NCBI GenBank assembly: GCA_035620975.1
Contig: DASPFV010000074.1
Span: forward strand, 1-27,937
Direction: 5' to 3'
DNA from: DASPFV01 sp035620975
GTDB taxonomy: Bacteria > Acidobacteriota > Vicinamibacteria > Vicinamibacterales > 2-12-FULL-66-21
DNA: 27,937 nt
Shown here: one piece after another, positions 7,688 through 16,330 of the stretch
Layout: every line of letters begins with the position of its first letter
Numbering within the stretch: position 1 is the first letter of the stretch
Position numbers and translations under genes: made by a program
Notes under the pieces: generated by a model
What the model saw: the letters and a program-made list of their open reading frames with translations, nothing else
The model's database searches: none
Told to the model about the DNA's origin: nothing

Positions 7688-9198
7688 TCGAATTCACGCA
7701 TCTCATCGATCTCGCGTCCAGCCGCTACGGCGGCCGCGTGATTGCCGCCAACGACGAGTTCTTCGCGCCCAAGGAGAATCTCCTGAAGCCCGAGCCTCCA
7801 ATCTACCTGCCGGCCAAGTACACCGACCGTGGCAAGTGGATGGACGGCTGGGAGACGCGCCGCCGCCGCACGCCCGGCTGCGACTGGTGCGTCATCCGGC
7901 TCGGTCTGCCGGGGCTCGTCAGGTCCGTGGTGGTGGACACGGCCTACTTCCGCGGGAACTACCCCGCTCAGTGCTCGATCGAGGGCTGCGCGCTGGGCCC
8001 CTACATGGACGACGAAGCGCTCGTGGCCGTGCAGGCGGCATGGTGGCCGCTGCTGCCGCCCTCGGAGCTCTGGGGAGACACCCAGAACGTTTTCCCGATC
8101 GTGGACTCACGGCGCTGCACGCACCTTCGCCTGAACATCTATCCCGACGGCGGGGTCGCGCGGTTCCGCGTGAAGGGGGAAGCACTTCCGGATCTGGGGC
8201 GGGTCTTCGCCGCGGGGGGCGAGATCGACCTCGCGTCGGCAGCCGCCGGCGGGTGCGTCGTCGACACCAGCGACCGCTTCTACGGCGACCCGCAGAACAT
8301 GCTCAGGTCCGATCCCGCGCCGCACATGGCTGATGGTTGGGAGACGAGACGCCGCCGGGGACCGGGGCACGACTGGGCGGTCATCCGCCTCGGCGTGGAG
8401 GGCACCATCCGGCGAGTCGAGGTCGACACCGCTCATTTCAAGGGCAACTACCCGGACCGCTGTTCGGTCGAGGCCGGCTGTCTCGAGAGTCCGTATGGGG
8501 CGCCCGAGGATGTGGGGCCGATCCGGTGGGTGCCGGTCGTGACCGAAGCACCTCTTCGAGCGGACTACCAGCACGTATTCGAGCGGGAAGTGTGGCCGGA
8601 CGTCGTGGCGACCCACGTCCGCCTGAACATCTTTCCGGACGGCGGGGTGAGCCGGTTCCGCGTGTTCGGCATGGTCACGCCGCGTGGCCGCCACTCTGCC
8701 CAGCTGCGTCTGTTCAATGCGATGGACGATGCGGCGGTGCGCCAGGCCCTGGCGGACTGCTTCGGGAGTCAGGGATGGGTCGAGCGGGTGGCGGGTTCGC
8801 GGCCGTTCCAGACGATGGACGAGGTGCTCACCGCGGCCGAGGCGGTCTGGGGGACGCTGCCGCCGGACGACTGGCTCGAGGCCATGCGTCACCACCCGCG
8901 AATCGGCGAGCGTCGAGCTGAGCGCGAGATTTCCGCCGCGTCGCGGGCATGGTCGGATGCCGAGCAGGCGAGCGCACTGGCCGATGCACACGCGGTGAAC
9001 GAACTTCGCGAGGCGAATGCCCGGTACGAGGCGCGGTTCGGCCACGTGTTCGTGATTGCGGCTGAGGGAAAGGGGTTGCCGCAGATTCTCGACGCCCTGC
9101 GCTCGCGGCTCTCGCACCCGCCCGACGAGGAGCTGGCGATAGCCGCGCGCGAGCTCCGGCAGATTGCGCGGCTGCGGCTGGAGAAGCTGCTGTCGTGA
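7684..9198 (+). CDS. Allantoicase / OHCU decarboxylase fusion
   Basis: This 504-aa protein joins two enzymes. Residues 1-335 are allantoicase (alc), built of two similar halves: WMDGWETRRRR (52-62) and HLRLNIYPDGGVARFRV in the first, MADGWETRRRR (215-225) and HVRLNIFPDGGVSRFRV in the second. It cleaves allantoate to ureidoglycolate and urea. Residues ~340-504 are 2-oxo-4-hydroxy-4-carboxy-5-ureidoimidazoline decarboxylase (uraD), with the catalytic HHPRIG at 403-408 and FGHVFVIAA at 452-460; it yields S-allantoin. The two activities are not consecutive: allantoinase acts between them. The start overlaps allB by 4 nt (ATGA), and the end overlaps uraH by 4 nt (GTGA). There is no frame break between the domains, so this is a real fusion, not an assembly join. 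Confidence 0.93.
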   Translation: MIEFTHLIDLASSRYGGRVIAANDEFFAPKENLLKPEPPIYLPAKYTDRGKWMDGWETRRRRTPGCDWCVIRLGLPGLVRSVVVDTAYFRGNYPAQCSIEGCALGPYMDDEALVAVQAAWWPLLPPSELWGDTQNVFPIVDSRRCTHLRLNIYPDGGVARFRVKGEALPDLGRVFAAGGEIDLASAAAGGCVVDTSDRFYGDPQNMLRSDPAPHMADGWETRRRRGPGHDWAVIRLGVEGTIRRVEVDTAHFKGNYPDRCSVEAGCLESPYGAPEDVGPIRWVPVVTEAPLRADYQHVFEREVWPDVVATHVRLNIFPDGGVSRFRVFGMVTPRGRHSAQLRLFNAMDDAAVRQALADCFGSQGWVERVAGSRPFQTMDEVLTAAEAVWGTLPPDDWLEAMRHHPRIGERRAEREISAASRAWSDAEQASALADAHAVNELREANARYEARFGHVFVIAAEGKGLPQILDALRSRLSHPPDEELAIAARELRQIARLRLEKLLS

Positions 9199-9530
9199 CG
9201 ATCTCCACTCACGTGCTCGATCTCTCATCCGGGCGCCCTGCTCCTGCGTTACGGGTCCGACTCGAGCTGGCGCATGGGGACGTCTGGCGGGCTGTGGCCG
9301 AAGCCGTGACCGACTCGGACGGTCGCATCGCGTCTCTGCTGCACGTGGACGGCGCGGCGCCGGGTGACTACCGCCTGAGCTTCGAGCTGGGCGAGTACTT
9401 CGGGGCTCTTGGCGTGGAGACGTTCTTCCGCCGGGTGGTGGTGGAGTTCATTGCGGGAGACGCCGCGGCGCACTACCACGTCCCGCTCCTGGTCAGCCCG
9501 TTCGGCTGTACCACGTATCGCGGAAGCTGA
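9195..9530 (+). CDS. uraH: 5-hydroxyisourate hydrolase (transthyretin-like)
   Basis: The 111-aa protein hydrolyses 5-hydroxyisourate, the uricase product, to OHCU. It shows the family signature: HVLD at residues 6-9 near the N-terminus, Arg44, His95 in HYHVPLL and the C-terminal tetrapeptide YRGS (108-111). The length is normal for a bacterial HIUase and there is no signal peptide. It starts with GTG inside the stop of the fusion gene (GTGA). It supplies substrate to the UraD domain encoded immediately upstream. The operon ends 20 nt before a convergent gene, with no clear terminator between. Confidence 0.95.
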   Translation: MTISTHVLDLSSGRPAPALRVRLELAHGDVWRAVAEAVTDSDGRIASLLHVDGAAPGDYRLSFELGEYFGALGVETFFRRVVVEFIAGDAAAHYHVPLLVSPFGCTTYRGS

Positions 9531-9549
9531 GGCTGGTGACCCCGCCCCC

Positions 9550-10083
9550 CTATCGCCTCGCACTCGCGTCGCCGTCGAACTCCCGGACGGCCGCGGCCTG
9601 GTCCAGTCCCACGCGACCTGTCACGATTGCGGCCCTCGCGTAGCTCTCGGGCCGGATTGGCACGCCAGCCAGCCCCCGCAGCATCGCCAGCTGCCCCACG
9701 TGCGTCAGCGCATCCGTGAGCGGACCTTGGATCAGCTTCTCGAGCGAAGCCGACGGCACCAGCCGTCGGGCCAGCTCGGCGTCGAGCGCCGCGAGACCGT
9801 CGAAGAACCGGCCCCGCTCGACCTCCCAGTCGTCACTCCCTTCGGCCTTCCAGACGTACTCGCCGCGCGCCAGCGTGAGCGCCCAGGCCATCAGGTCCGC
9901 CATGTGCCCCAGAATGCGCACGGGCGAGCGCGTCGCCGGCCCGACGGTGAGACCTCCGAATCCCGGAGGCACATCGCGCAGGACCTTGGCCGCCCGATAC
10001 GCCAGCGTGGCGGCGAGGAAACGGACCGTTTCGTTGGCGGCTCGCTGAGCGTGGGCATCCCCGGCCGGCTCGACAGTGTGCAT
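9550..10083 (-). CDS. DinB-like (four-helix) protein
   Basis: The 177-aa protein reads as a mostly helical DinB/YfiT-like domain: RAANETVRFLAATLAYRAAKVL, then SPVRILGHMADLMAWAL with a candidate metal-binding His, then LTHVGQLAMLRGLAG with a second His. These positions match the helix-borne histidine pattern of the DinB superfamily. Such proteins include thiol-dependent transferases, but many have no known reaction, and no substrate is suggested here. The ATG at 10083 is preferred; a GTG at 10131 would add 16 residues. It is convergent with uraH. Confidence 0.75.
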   Translation of the reverse strand: MHTVEPAGDAHAQRAANETVRFLAATLAYRAAKVLRDVPPGFGGLTVGPATRSPVRILGHMADLMAWALTLARGEYVWKAEGSDDWEVERGRFFDGLAALDAELARRLVPSASLEKLIQGPLTDALTHVGQLAMLRGLAGVPIRPESYARAAIVTGRVGLDQAAAVREFDGDASARR

Positions 10084-10334
10084 CCACTCAGTCTGCACAT
10101 CAGGGCCCCCGTTCGCAATCGCCCGCTGCACCCCTGGCGTCCGAGCTCGCTCATCGCCGCGAGCCTCACAGGACCGCCTGCCTCCCGTCCACGCGCACCC
10201 GCCAGGTCCTGGCCCCTGGCGGCAGGCCCTGATGGGTGCTGCCCCAGCGCGTGGATGCAGGACGCGATGACCCGTATCGGTGCGGTGCCGTTCTTTCCGA
10301 TGAGCCGCGCAGGACCGTGCGCCCGTGCCGCCGC

Positions 10335-11012
10335 TCAGCGCGCGAGCAGCGCTTCGAGCTGGTTCAGACGCTCGTTGCTCCCGAGCAGCGCCAGCACGTC
10401 GTCCCGGCGGATCGCTTCATCGGCGGCGGGTGCGATGTTGGTCACCACCGCACCCGAGTCCGACCGGCGTTTGATCGCGATGAGCGTCAGCCCGAGGCGC
10501 GGACGCAATTCCAGCTGTTTCAGCGTACGGCCAACGAACGCGTCGGGCGCGGGCACCTCGACGATGCTGAAGTCCCGCGACAGCTCGATGTAGTCGATGA
10601 CGTTCGGCATCACCAGGCTGTGCGCGACGCGGATGGCCATCTCGCGTTCGGGAAAGATGACGCGCGAGACGCCGAGCTTCTCGAGTATCCGGCCGTGCAG
10701 CGGCGTGACTGCCTTCGCGACGATGGTCGCGACGCCCAGCTCCCGAAGCTGCATCACGACGAGCAGGCTCGACTCGATGTTCTCTCCGATCGAGACGACC
10801 GCCACGTCGACGTCCTGGATCCCCGCAGCCTTGAGCGCCTTCTCGTCAGTCGCGTCAATCTGGAGCGCGTGCGTAATGACGTCGGCCATCTGCTGCACTC
10901 GCAGTTCGTCGCCGTCGACGCCGATCACGTCGTGGCCGAGCTCGGCCAGCGTGGTAGCCATCGCGGAGCCGAACCTGCCGAGTCCGATGACGCCGAACTG
11001 CTTCCGTTTCAC
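10335..11012 (-). CDS. ktrA: Potassium channel regulatory subunit (RCK/TrkA-N)
   Basis: The 225-aa cytoplasmic protein has an N-terminal Rossmann RCK domain with GLGRFG at about 10-15 and VIGVDGD after the second strand, which bind a nucleotide. A C-terminal TrkA-C domain runs from about residue 140 (VEVPAPDAFVGRTLKQLELR, then DDVLALLGS). Octameric rings of such subunits gate KtrB/TrkH potassium channels. The GTG at 11012 is chosen because GGAGG lies 6 nt upstream; an upstream in-frame start at 11063 lacks this. The gene lies 106 nt downstream of ktrB on the same strand, probably one transcript. Confidence 0.9.
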   Translation of the reverse strand: MKRKQFGVIGLGRFGSAMATTLAELGHDVIGVDGDELRVQQMADVITHALQIDATDEKALKAAGIQDVDVAVVSIGENIESSLLVVMQLRELGVATIVAKAVTPLHGRILEKLGVSRVIFPEREMAIRVAHSLVMPNVIDYIELSRDFSIVEVPAPDAFVGRTLKQLELRPRLGLTLIAIKRRSDSGAVVTNIAPAADEAIRRDDVLALLGSNERLNQLEALLAR

Positions 11013-11118
11013 CTCGAGCCTCCATCGTCCGGGGGGTGCGTTCTCTGGTCCCCCTGATACCATGCCGGCGCGGCCGCCCTCGACCAGCTCGCGAGGTCTC
11101 GCGGGTGTCGGACAAGCG

Positions 11119-12468
11119 TCACCCGATCAGGAACTTGCCTTCCGGGTGGCGTACCCGTGCCCGCTGGCCGCTCCGTGCGATGGCGACGGCCAGCGTCAGC
11201 GGTCCGATCCGGCCCATGAACATCATCGCGGCGAGAAGCAGCTTCCCGGACGGCGAGAAGTGCCCGGCGAGGCTCACGGGCGCACCAGCCTCGCCCATCG
11301 ACAATCCCACCGTGCCAAACGCGCTGGTCGTCTCGAACAACGTGGGGAGCAGCTCGCGTCCCTCGACAGCCAGCAGGAGGCCGGCGACGACGTTCAGCGC
11401 GAGGAACCCGATCAGGCAGATCGAGAACGCGCGCGCGACCACCGGCGGCGTAATGCGGCGGCGCAGCAACGTCGGCTCCGGCAGCCCCCGCACCATCGCC
11501 CAGATCACCGCGACCATGATGCTGAACGTGCTGATCTTTACGCCGCCCGCCGTCCCGCCAGGCGCCGCCCCGACGAACATCAGGAGCATCAGGATGAAGA
11601 GGCTGGCCGGTCGCATTGCGCCGATGTCGAGAGTGTTGAAGCCGGCCGTCCGCGGCGTCACGGCCTGGAAGTAGGCGGCGAGCAGCGCGTCGGCGGAGCC
11701 CAGGCCTCCGAGCGTGCGCGGATTGTCGCGCTCGATGGCCCAGATGAACGCGGTCGTCACCACGAGCAGCAGGGCGGTGAGCGTGACGACCAGACGCGTG
11801 TGGGTCGTGAATCGCCGGTACCGGCGAACCCGGCCGATTTCGGTCAGAACCACGAAGCCGAGACCGCCGCAGACAATGAGCGTGGTGATCACCAGGCTGA
11901 CGACCCAGTCGGCGCGGAAGCGCATCAGGTTGTCGGAGAAGAGGGCGAACCCCGCGTTGTTGAACGCCGACACGGCGTGGAAGACGCCCAGGTAGGCCGC
12001 ACGACTCAGCCCGAAGTCGGCCGTCCACCAGGCCGTGAGGATGGCCGCGCCGGTCACCTCGAAGGCGATCGTCAGCTTCAGCACTGTCCATACGAACCGC
12101 GCCAGCCCCTCCAGCGTCTGTACGTTCAGCGCTTCCTGCAGCGTGAGTCGTTCGTGGACCGTGAGCTGTCGGCCCAGGGCGACGCCGACGACGGTGGTGA
12201 CAGCCATGTAGCCGAGGCCGCCGATCTGGATGAGCGCCAGGAGCACGAGCTGGCCGAAGAACGACAGGTCGACCGGAGTGTCCACGACGTTCAGGCCGGT
12301 GACGCACACGGCCGATGCCGCCGTGAACAGGGCGTCGATGACGGGCAGCGGTTCGCCAGCGGCCGCCAGGGGCAGGCGCAGCAGCAGCGTGCCGGCCGCG
12401 ATGAGCGCCGTGAAGCTGAACACCAGTACCTGCGCAGGCGAGAACTGTCGGCGGGTTCCGATGGCCAC
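11119..12468 (-). CDS. ktrB: Potassium uptake channel subunit, TrkH/KtrB family
   Basis: The 449-aa integral membrane protein has the four-fold pseudo-repeat of the TrkH/KtrB/HKT superfamily. Each repeat supplies one selectivity-filter glycine: CVTGLN (about 55-60), FNNAGF (about 174-179), RTAGFN (about 279-284) and GTVGLS (about 389-394). The length fits KtrB more than the longer TrkH. It would form a sodium-coupled potassium channel gated by the product of the downstream ktrA. The start ATG has no strong ribosome site. The upstream gap holds a nested palindrome described separately. It is separated from mscS by a hairpin that may end that transcript. Confidence 0.93.
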   Translation of the reverse strand: MAIGTRRQFSPAQVLVFSFTALIAAGTLLLRLPLAAAGEPLPVIDALFTAASAVCVTGLNVVDTPVDLSFFGQLVLLALIQIGGLGYMAVTTVVGVALGRQLTVHERLTLQEALNVQTLEGLARFVWTVLKLTIAFEVTGAAILTAWWTADFGLSRAAYLGVFHAVSAFNNAGFALFSDNLMRFRADWVVSLVITTLIVCGGLGFVVLTEIGRVRRYRRFTTHTRLVVTLTALLLVVTTAFIWAIERDNPRTLGGLGSADALLAAYFQAVTPRTAGFNTLDIGAMRPASLFILMLLMFVGAAPGGTAGGVKISTFSIMVAVIWAMVRGLPEPTLLRRRITPPVVARAFSICLIGFLALNVVAGLLLAVEGRELLPTLFETTSAFGTVGLSMGEAGAPVSLAGHFSPSGKLLLAAMMFMGRIGPLTLAVAIARSGQRARVRHPEGKFLIG

Positions 12469-12566
12469 GGCGGAGGCGTCGCTGTCCCTAGTGTATGTGA
12501 GCTCCCGGCCGGCTGTCGAACGCGACGCCCGGCATGCGGCGGATCATGTAGTCCTGCCTTTCGTTA

Positions 12567-12624
12567 TTCGGTACAAGGGTGGCGAGCGCCCGCCTTGCAA
12601 GGCGCGCGGAGGGAGTTTACCGAA
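12567..12624 (-). promoter_or_regulatory. Nested palindrome in the ktrB leader
   Basis: An outer pair, TTCGGTA (12567-12573) with TACCGAA (12618-12624), encloses an inner perfect 14-nt palindrome CGCCTTGCAAGGCG (12591-12604). Their centres are 2 nt apart, so they can fold as one long hairpin or act as a concentric operator. It is ~100 nt upstream of ktrB on the minus strand. I saw no c-di-AMP (ydaO) riboswitch consensus. Confidence 0.5.
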
Positions 12625-12684
12625 CGTAAGTGACCGACGAGCAACGCCGCGGGGCGGGATGCATCGCCGGCCGAATGCCACCGT

Positions 12685-12722
12685 AATTACGAAAGTCAGG
12701 GCTCAGTGGGTTCGAGCCTGAC
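12685..12722 (-). terminator. Probable terminator at the end of mscS
   Basis: Read on the minus strand, GTCAGGCTC (12722-12714) and GAGCCCTGAC (12704-12695) form a 9-bp stem with one bulge around a 9-nt loop, followed by TTTCGTAATT. It overlaps the mscS stop codon. The T-tract is weak, so termination may be partial, but it would separate the DUF2254-mscS transcript from ktrBA. Confidence 0.4.
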
Positions 12723-13640
12723 GGGGATCGCAGCGGTGATCTCGTAGGTCGCGCTCGCGACCCGGATGCCGGCTCGCTCGAACTCCCGCAGCACTGCGCG
12801 CGCGATCGCGTCCTTGAGGTCGCGGACCCCGTGATCCCGGACGATGAAGCGGACGGTCAGCTCCAGCCAGTTATCGGTGAGACGGTAGAAGACGCGCGGC
12901 GTGAGGTCGTCCAGGCTGATGATGTATCTCCGCTCGAGGGCGCGACGAACCGGCTCGCTCCTGACGTCCAGCGCCTCCGTGCTCGCCGCAACGCACTCCA
13001 GGAGGATGGCCTCGGCGCGGGCACGATCGGCGCGGTAGGGAACCGGGACCGTCATTTCCTCCCAGATGAACGGGAACTCCCGGGTGTAGTTGTAGACGGG
13101 CTCGTCGAACACCTTGTCGTTCGTCACCGTCACGATGCGGCCCGTGAACTGGCGCGCCCGCACCCACATCGCCGGATCGGCGCCCTGCACGGCGGGCGGC
13201 TGTCCCATCTCCATGATCTTGGTCTGCATGAACGAGAGCGCGATCACGTCTCCCCGCACGCCGCCCATCGTGATCCGGTCGCCGACGGTGAACGTCTTGC
13301 CGCGCAGGATGACGAGATAACCGGCGAGTGCCGTCACGACACGTTGCAGCGCGAACGCCAGGCCGGCGCCGAAAATACCGAGCCCGGTCGCCAGCCGGGT
13401 GGGATCGTCGAACCAGATCGACAGGAGCGCCATCACCGACAGGGTGGCGGCCCCCACGCTGGCGCCCTGGCGTGTCCAGAACATGAGGCGCTCGTTCGGG
13501 TGCCGCCCCGTGGCCGCGTGGACCACCGCCACGACAACCGCGCGGAGCAGGAGAACACCCGCGAGGAACGTCAGCGTCAGCAGCAGCTTGTGTCCGGTCT
13601 CTGCACTGATGCCGACGAGCCGGACTCCGAAGAGCTCCAT
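12696..13640 (-). CDS. MscS-family mechanosensitive ion channel
   Basis: The 314-aa inner-membrane protein has three or four N-terminal membrane helices. The pore-lining helix contains GLGIFGAGLAFALQRVVTALAG (about 96-117), followed by the MscS beta-domain motif FTVGDRITMGGVRGDVIALSFMQTKI. This is the small-channel core with a normal C-terminal alpha/beta cage. It would open under membrane tension and release solutes. In this family member the beta domain carries an insertion (KIMEMGQPPAVQGADPAMWVRA region). The ATG at 13640 follows GAGGAGGG. The gene lies 35 nt downstream of the DUF2254 gene and is very likely co-transcribed with it. Confidence 0.9.
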   Translation of the reverse strand: MELFGVRLVGISAETGHKLLLTLTFLAGVLLLRAVVVAVVHAATGRHPNERLMFWTRQGASVGAATLSVMALLSIWFDDPTRLATGLGIFGAGLAFALQRVVTALAGYLVILRGKTFTVGDRITMGGVRGDVIALSFMQTKIMEMGQPPAVQGADPAMWVRARQFTGRIVTVTNDKVFDEPVYNYTREFPFIWEEMTVPVPYRADRARAEAILLECVAASTEALDVRSEPVRRALERRYIISLDDLTPRVFYRLTDNWLELTVRFIVRDHGVRDLKDAIARAVLREFERAGIRVASATYEITAAIPVRLEPTEP

Positions 13641-13675
13641 CGCCCTGTGCCCTCCTCGCCTCAACGGCGATACAG

Positions 13676-15097
13676 TCAGCGCCGCGGCGCAACCGGCCCC
13701 TTCTCCAGTTCATACAGCGTCCGCTCGTAGCGCGTGTCGACATAGCCGCGGTCTCCGGGGTCGCCGATCGCTCCCTCTGCCGCAGCACGAATCGACTCCG
13801 CCTGTCGGCGCAGCAGGCACTGGTCTTCGGGTTTTCTGGCAAGCAGTCCCAGTTCCGCCACGCCGTCGAGCAGGCGGGCGTAAATGGCCGGGTTGCGCCC
13901 CGCGAAGATGCGGATGGGATCGAAGGCCGCGTGCACGAGCGTCGAGAACGCCTGGGCGCGGGCGAAGACGCGGGCACGTCCGCCTTCGTCGCACCAGGCG
14001 GCAGCCGGCTCGGGCACACTCGCCACGAATGCCAGCCCCTCGGTGAGCCGGTCGATGCACGTGATTGCCGTGAACGGCTCGTTCACCCCCGGCGAGAGCG
14101 CACGCAGTGCGATCTCGACGAGCTGCTTGACCGCGAACTCCGCGTCCTGCCAGACCGTACGGTCCCGGCCCACGATGGAGGCGTTCCGCACCGCCTGCGC
14201 CAGCTCGTCGTCGCACGCCCCGGCGGGGTGCACCAGCGCAAGCGCCGAGTCGGCCAACACGAACGATCCCGGCTCCCGTCGGATCCAGACCTGCGCGTCG
14301 CGCGCGGCGGCTTCGCGGGCAATGGCTTCGTAGTCAATCCGCTGCACGTATCCGCTCTCGTCGGCGAGCACGACGGCCGCGCCCGGCGGCGCGTCTCTCA
14401 CCACCACGTCGTCGACGGCCGCGCCGGCGCTGGCCGGTCTCTCCATGCGGCAGAGTGCACTGCGAAGGTCCTCGACGATTGCCGCCGACAGCTCGCCGAT
14501 CTGCAGGGTCGTCGAGATGTGGTGAACGTAGTAGATCAGCGCGCCGATGCTGACCATGACCAGCAGCACCGCTCCGGAGACCGCCAGCGCGGGCACGTCG
14601 GCCGACGCCTCCGTCCCGCGGACTGCACCCAGCGTCAGGACCGAGTAGCCGAACGTGGCCATGAACGTGCCGAGCACGATCTGCGCCGACGTCTGGCGGA
14701 CGAAGTTGTTGAGCACGCGCGGGCCGAAGTGCTGCGCGGCGACCGTGAGCGCCACGATGGTGACCGAGAACGTGACGCTGATGGCCGTGATCATCGCGCC
14801 GATCACCGCCGAGAGCAGGGCGCGGGCACCTTCGGGAGAGCTGGGCCGGAGGACCCCGAGCGCGCCGCCCGAGAGGGTCGGCGACAGGCGCGTATCGAGG
14901 TAGAGCAGCACGAGCGCCAGCGCGATGCCGGCCAGCGTCACGTTGAACGGGACGAACCAGTAGCTCGAGTTCAGGCGCGACAGCAGTTCGGACGGGTGAA
15001 GGCGCACGGCGTACCGGTGTGAGGCTCTGCGGATCAGGCCGGGGCCCGGCTCGCAGCCAGCTGAAGCGGCGTCATCGTCACGCCCGAGCCGATGCAT
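13676..15097 (-). CDS. DUF2254 predicted membrane protein
   Basis: The 473-aa protein has N-terminal membrane helices: SSYWFVPFNVTLAGIALALVLLYLD, then LLSAVIGAMITAISVTFSVTIVALTVAAQHFGPRVL, then two more, followed by a large soluble region. The stretch SVTFSVTIVALTVAAQ, then QHFGPR, then LSPGVNEPFTAITCIDRL are typical of DUF2254. The function of the family is unknown. Its pairing with an MscS channel and a KtrAB system suggests envelope or ion homeostasis. The start is uncertain: ATG at 15097 is used, a GTG at 15151 would add 18 residues, and neither has a strong ribosome site. It is divergent from the AI-2E-family gene, with about 63 nt between. Confidence 0.8.
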   Translation of the reverse strand: MHRLGRDDDAASAGCEPGPGLIRRASHRYAVRLHPSELLSRLNSSYWFVPFNVTLAGIALALVLLYLDTRLSPTLSGGALGVLRPSSPEGARALLSAVIGAMITAISVTFSVTIVALTVAAQHFGPRVLNNFVRQTSAQIVLGTFMATFGYSVLTLGAVRGTEASADVPALAVSGAVLLVMVSIGALIYYVHHISTTLQIGELSAAIVEDLRSALCRMERPASAGAAVDDVVVRDAPPGAAVVLADESGYVQRIDYEAIAREAAARDAQVWIRREPGSFVLADSALALVHPAGACDDELAQAVRNASIVGRDRTVWQDAEFAVKQLVEIALRALSPGVNEPFTAITCIDRLTEGLAFVASVPEPAAAWCDEGGRARVFARAQAFSTLVHAAFDPIRIFAGRNPAIYARLLDGVAELGLLARKPEDQCLLRRQAESIRAAAEGAIGDPGDRGYVDTRYERTLYELEKGPVAPRR

Positions 15098-15160
15098 TGA
15101 CGATGCCGCTCTCCGGCCCGCCCTGGACCGGACGGCATCGTTCTTGGACACGACCTGCGG

Positions 15161-16330
15161 ATGAGCACGCGAGGGGAGCGGCGCGCGCGGGGGAGTGCCA
15201 TCGCGCTCTGGATTCTGGCGGTCGTCGCAGCGCTCTTCTTCCTCCGTGCGGCGGCCAGCCTGCTCATTCCCATCGTGATCGCCGTGCTGATCAGCTACGC
15301 GCTCGAGCCGGTGGTGTCGTGGATGGTCAGCCAGCGCGTACCGCGGACGCTCGCGGCCAGCGCCGTGCTGCTGGTGATGGCAGGCGCCGCCGGATGGGGC
15401 ATGTATTCACTTCGCGACGACGTGCGCCACCTCGTCGAATCGCTGCCCGGCATCGCACGCCGTGCACGCGAGATCGTCCTGTCCCAGACCGGCTCGGGTA
15501 CGGGCGCCAGGCTGCAGCAGGCAGCCGCCGAGCTCCAGGGCGGGGGAGCACAAGCGCAGGCGTCGCCAGGAACTGGGGGCGGCGCGGGCAGCCAGCCCGC
15601 GAGCGGAGAAGCGCTCGGCTCGAAGGCGTCAGGCAGCGGCAGCGAATCCGCCGCCCCGCCTGGCGAGAGTGGCGGGCCCGTGCCCGATCTCGCCGAGCTG
15701 CTCCAGCGGGGTGTCAGCTCGCTGCTCACACTCGCCGGCCACCTCCTCGTCATCTTCTTCCTCGTCTTCTTCCTGCTGCTCTCGGGACAGCACGTGAAGA
15801 ACCGTCTGGTCGAGATTTCGGGACCCGATGCCGAGAGTCGCCGGAGGACGGCGAGGATCGTCGACGATATCAACGCCCAGGTTGAACGGTTCCTGCTGGT
15901 CCGGCTGGTGACGGCTGTGATCGTCGGCGCGGCGACCTGGGCCGTGCTGGCGTGGATGGGCGTTCAGAACGCCGCGGTCTGGGGAATACTCGCCGGCGTC
16001 TTCAACTCGATTCCGTACTTCGGCCCGGTGATCGTCTCCGGCGGGCTCCTCGCAGTCGGGGTCGCCCAGGGCGGCGGTCTGACGCAGGCGCTGCACATGT
16101 CGGGCGCCGCGCTCGTAATCACCTCGATCGAGGGGTGGCTGCTCACCCCGCCGCTGATGGGAAAGGCCGAGCGGATGAGCGCGCTGGCGGTGTTCGTGGG
16201 CCTGCTCTTGTGGACGTGGGTCTGGGGGGCATGGGGCACGATCCTGGCGGTTCCGATGCTCGTCGTACTGAAATCGGTGGCCGATCACGTCGAATCGCTC
16301 AATCCGGTCGGCCGTCTTCTCGCGCCCTGA
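15161..16330 (+). CDS. AI-2E family transporter (PF01594-type permease)
   Basis: The 389-aa membrane protein shows the usual pattern of this family: helices at about 13-46 and 62-80, a soluble middle, then five helices. NSIPYFGPVIVSGG and EGWLLTPPLMGKAERMSALAVFVGLLLW are hallmark segments. Residues ~110-172 form a low-complexity Gly/Ala/Gln/Ser/Pro-rich insertion in the extracytoplasmic or cytoplasmic loop, longer than usual. Members include the TqsA autoinducer exporter and sodium/proton antiporters; given the neighbours an ion or osmolyte role is more likely than quorum sensing. The ATG lies only about 10 nt from the longest possible start of the divergent DUF2254 gene. Confidence 0.88.
   Translation: MSTRGERRARGSAIALWILAVVAALFFLRAAASLLIPIVIAVLISYALEPVVSWMVSQRVPRTLAASAVLLVMAGAAGWGMYSLRDDVRHLVESLPGIARRAREIVLSQTGSGTGARLQQAAAELQGGGAQAQASPGTGGGAGSQPASGEALGSKASGSGSESAAPPGESGGPVPDLAELLQRGVSSLLTLAGHLLVIFFLVFFLLLSGQHVKNRLVEISGPDAESRRRTARIVDDINAQVERFLLVRLVTAVIVGAATWAVLAWMGVQNAAVWGILAGVFNSIPYFGPVIVSGGLLAVGVAQGGGLTQALHMSGAALVITSIEGWLLTPPLMGKAERMSALAVFVGLLLWTWVWGAWGTILAVPMLVVLKSVADHVESLNPVGRLLAP

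Noticed and set aside
8107..9228. 373-codon minus-strand frame opposite the Alc-UraD fusion
   Set aside because: The plus strand encodes clear allantoicase and UraD motifs; the reverse frame is arginine/histidine-rich shadow.
10597..12633. 678-codon plus-strand frame opposite ktrA and ktrB
   Set aside because: Composition is rich in Arg, Gln, Asp and His with no domain. The minus strand carries KtrB selectivity filters and KtrA Rossmann motif.
12469..12690. c-di-AMP (ydaO) riboswitch upstream of ktrB
   Set aside because: Such riboswitches often control Ktr genes, but I could not find the conserved core motifs; only palindromes are visible.
12695..12722. tRNA T-arm-like sequence GGGTTCGAGCC
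   Set aside because: No matching acceptor, D or anticodon arms surround it. It is the 3' end of the mscS gene and part of a terminator-like hairpin.
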